Below are positions 15,612 through 17,490 of a stretch of 17,490 nt of DNA, in pieces. Position numbers and translations under genes: made by a program. Positions within the stretch are counted from its first letter, which is position 1. Each line of letters begins with the position of its first letter. The DNA is from Leishmania donovani (Eukaryota; Euglenozoa; Kinetoplastea; Trypanosomatida; Trypanosomatidae): contig NC_018232.1 in NCBI RefSeq assembly GCF_000227135.1, positions 164,735 through 182,224 of the forward strand, written 5' to 3'. The notes beneath the pieces are model-generated. The model had not been told where the DNA came from. It ran no database searches and saw only the letters and a list, made by a program, of their open reading frames with translations.

Positions 15612-16871
15612 ATGGTTCTTATCGCCTCCTGCAATGCGTTGTACTTCCCGCGCGAACCACGGGATAACGTACTCAAGGTGCGGTGGAACGCGCAGGACGC
15701 GCCGCTCGAGCCGAACACGAGCGTCATCTTCAAGGTCAAGTGCACGGCGCCGCACCTGTTCCATGCACTGCCACGCTACGGCGCACTTCTCCTTGCCGAC
15801 GCCACCGGGGCCGCAACGCCGAGCTCGAATCAGACGACAACGATCACGTTCAGCCTTCGCGAGAGTCACGGCGGCGGCGCTGGGGAGATTTCCCCGACGG
15901 GCGTGAGCCGGCAGACCGCGCCGACGACAACGCGCACATCGCGGGCCTCGAGCGCCACGCCCGGCGGCCCAGCGTATCAGGAGCGCTTCGCCATCGAGTA
16001 CGTGATGATCAAGTCGGAGCCGCTCGCCTTTCAGCAGATATCGAACAGTGTCGCCGACGCGGCGCAGCTGACGGAGGTGGTGAAAAATATGTGGTCCCTC
16101 GTTGCCTCCGGTGCTATCCCGCGGGCACACCTCGGCGTTCAGGCCGGGATCAACCTGAAAGTGTACATGGAGAACGTGGTGCTGCAGCCCAGTGACCCGG
16201 CTCCGAGTGGCGGCAACGAGGCCACGAAGGTTGTCGTTCCGCCCGAGGCCTGCCTCGTTCTGCCGACGGCGTCGGAGCGGCAAGGCCGCAGCGTCCACGA
16301 CGTCACCCACCCTGGCCGTAGCCGGCCTGCTTTGGACCCATCCCCGCGGGTTTACAACGGTGGCGACGGTGCAGACCACCTAGGCAGCACCTCCTCCGTC
16401 TTCCGACGCAAGCCCGCTGATGAGCTGCGTGCCCTTCGTGAGGAGATCAATACGATGCGTCGCGAGTCCGCCACACCACGCAGCGCGGCCGGCGGCAGTG
16501 TGCGCAACAGCTCCTCGCCGTCTTCCAACACACCGAATAGCAAGCCGCGTGGGCACGAGGGAGCTGCAGCAATGCAGCCGCTCCCCGCTCATCGTGCTGC
16601 CGGCGCCAGCAGCTATGAGGACCTGATTATGAAGTTCGACCTGGGTGGCGCAGCGAGTCGAGCTGGTGCCCCAGCTGCGCAGAAGAAAGAGGGCCTCAAG
16701 GTGTACATGGTGCTACTGCTGATGTCCGCCCTGTACGTGTGCCTGCTTTTCATGCGTCGCGGTGCAACACACGCTGAGGGCGTCAAGAACGGCAGCGGCA
16801 ACGGCGCGGATGCGGCGGAACAAAGGTACGCCGTTCAGCTATCATCGAGGGAGGTGCAGATGAGGAAGTAG
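15612..16871 (+). CDS. VAP-like protein: MSP domain, short coiled coil, C-terminal membrane anchor
   Basis: A 419-residue protein laid out like VAP proteins of the endoplasmic reticulum, which tether the ER to other membranes by binding FFAT peptides. The MSP domain covers about 1-190: the strand FKVKCTAPHLF (from 40) matches the family's FKVKTTSP segment, and ERFAIEYV (124-131) and LKVYMEN match its later strands. A Ser/Thr/Gly-rich insert of about 45 residues lies between strands before residue 124. A disordered Ser/Pro linker follows, then a short charged helix (269-287, DELRALREEINTMRRES) in the coiled-coil position. A single transmembrane segment lies at about 364-381 (VYMVLLLMSALYVCLLFM), flanked by Lys and by Arg-Arg. 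The 38 residues after it include an N-G-S site at 393-395, more tail than a usual VAP. ATG 15612 is the first ATG in the frame. Similarity is at the level of domain pattern; a MOSPD-type MSP protein is the alternative. Confidence 0.75.
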   Translation: MVLIASCNALYFPREPRDNVLKVRWNAQDAPLEPNTSVIFKVKCTAPHLFHALPRYGALLLADATGAATPSSNQTTTITFSLRESHGGGAGEISPTGVSRQTAPTTTRTSRASSATPGGPAYQERFAIEYVMIKSEPLAFQQISNSVADAAQLTEVVKNMWSLVASGAIPRAHLGVQAGINLKVYMENVVLQPSDPAPSGGNEATKVVVPPEACLVLPTASERQGRSVHDVTHPGRSRPALDPSPRVYNGGDGADHLGSTSSVFRRKPADELRALREEINTMRRESATPRSAAGGSVRNSSSPSSNTPNSKPRGHEGAAAMQPLPAHRAAGASSYEDLIMKFDLGGAASRAGAPAAQKKEGLKVYMVLLLMSALYVCLLFMRRGATHAEGVKNGSGNGADAAEQRYAVQLSSREVQMRK

Positions 16872-17467
16872 CGGATGCACACGTACACACACGTCGACGA
16901 GCGCGTGGGACGGTGGAGGGGCGCAGGCATGCAGGCGCGGGCGCGTCGTCGTGCACAGGAAGCTGTGTGAGAGGAGGGGCTCAGAAAGCGGTAAACGGAC
17001 GCAAGTGCACCTTCACCGTGCTCCTTCCATCTGTCTGTGCGTCTCCGTCGGCGTGCATCGCCTGCTACCGCTGGCGTCTTGCCCTCTCTCCACCGCCGCC
17101 GCACACGCACCCCTCACTTACACACACTATCGGCATCCGATCGTGTCGTTCCACCGTCTTACGGGTGAAGTCAACGCTGATGTCGCGTGTGGGGGGACGA
17201 AGCTCAAGCGTGCAAGGGGTGCGTGCGTGTCGCTGACCTTGTGAGCTGAAGTCGATCAACGATCAGACAATGTGGACCACGGATGATGGCGTACACCTGA
17301 CGAGAAGTTGTTGAGGGGGAAGTTGGAACGACGATGCCCGGGGCCGAAGGCGGAGGTATCGGACTCTGCGTTGCACGGTGCCACATGAGTGCGCAAGTGC
17401 ATAAGACCTGGAACGCTCCCCTCCCCCTTCACGCCCTCTGTTCTTTCCGTCTTCGCACAGGCCACAC
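16872..17467. other. Intergenic region downstream of the VAP-like gene
   Basis: About 600 bases with no gene seen. The first part is GC-rich with CA/GT repeats. Bases 17250-17400 are less repetitive than typical spacer here, but I recognise no element. It ends in the acceptor listed next. Confidence 0.65.
17412..17460 (+). promoter_or_regulatory. Predicted spliced-leader acceptor for the next gene
   Basis: A long pyrimidine-rich tract (17415-17455) ends in TTCGCACAG with AG at 17459-17460. It looks like a canonical trypanosomatid acceptor. An ATG follows seven bases later, the same spacing as at the MECR-like gene. Confidence 0.6.
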
Positions 17468-17490
17468 ATGCGCGCCGGCGCAGAGTGGTG
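17468..17490 (+). CDS. Probable 5' end of the next gene (partial, runs off the window)
   Basis: ATG 17468 opens the frame MRAGAEW and continues to the window edge. It is proposed because it is the first ATG after a strong pyrimidine tract and AG. Seven codons say nothing about the product. Confidence 0.45.

Noticed and set aside
14752..15906. 384-codon + strand frame overlapping the start of the VAP-like gene
   Set aside because: Its Ser/Arg/Pro/His translation of simple repeats has no domain, and its 3' part is the wrong frame of the VAP-like coding sequence.
17250..17400. Possible degenerate retroposon (SIDER-type) in the last spacer
   Set aside because: The stretch is less repetitive than its surroundings, but I could not recognise a defined retroposon signature, an A-rich end or target-site duplications.
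1..17490. tRNA, rRNA, CRISPR array, insertion sequence or prophage
   Set aside because: No cloverleaf, conserved rRNA block, regularly spaced repeats, transposase or phage gene was seen. The window is eukaryotic in style.

Overview
The window looks like nuclear DNA of a kinetoplastid protist, most likely Leishmania or a close relative (Leishmaniinae). The evidence is consistent. It is GC-rich, and every credible gene lies on the + strand, as in a directional polycistronic gene cluster. No gene needs an intron. Spacers of 0.6-2.6 kb are full of TG, CT, CA and G-run microsatellites. A pyrimidine tract followed by AG, the mark of spliced-leader trans-splicing, precedes each coding sequence. The predicted proteins match eukaryotic families in diverged forms. 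The species was not determined.

Layout from left to right: (1) the 3' end of an unidentified gene (1-230); (2) a 2.6-kb non-coding stretch with a 20-G run; (3) a zinc-free MDR oxidoreductase of the trans-2-enoyl-CoA reductase (MECR/ETR) type (2830-3852); (4) a very large 2097-residue Ala/Glu-rich coiled-coil protein (4662-10955); (5) a small Sm/LSm-fold RNA-binding protein (11510-11914); (6) a cdc2-related protein kinase (13278-14273); (7) a VAP-like MSP-domain protein with a C-terminal membrane anchor (15612-16871); (8) the probable first 23 bases of a further gene (from 17468). The genes are not obviously linked in function. In this group neighbouring genes are co-transcribed for reasons of genome organisation rather than pathway, so the order says little about their jobs.

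The most interesting signal is in the large protein. Eight, perhaps nine, separated segments share one amphipathic pattern, roughly h[SA][DE]x[LV][LV]xxx[LI]x[DE]A[AVS], with hydrophobic pairs every four residues. This is the pattern of helices that dock onto RII/DPY-30 type dimers, such as A-kinase anchoring helices. The protein may therefore be a many-site scaffold, but that is inference. The same gene carries a perfect 30-bp palindrome in frame, so both strands encode the same ten residues there. Smaller oddities are an apparent loss of the catalytic tyrosine region in the MECR-like enzyme, a basic NLS-like insert in the Sm protein, and an altered peptide-binding edge in the VAP-like protein.
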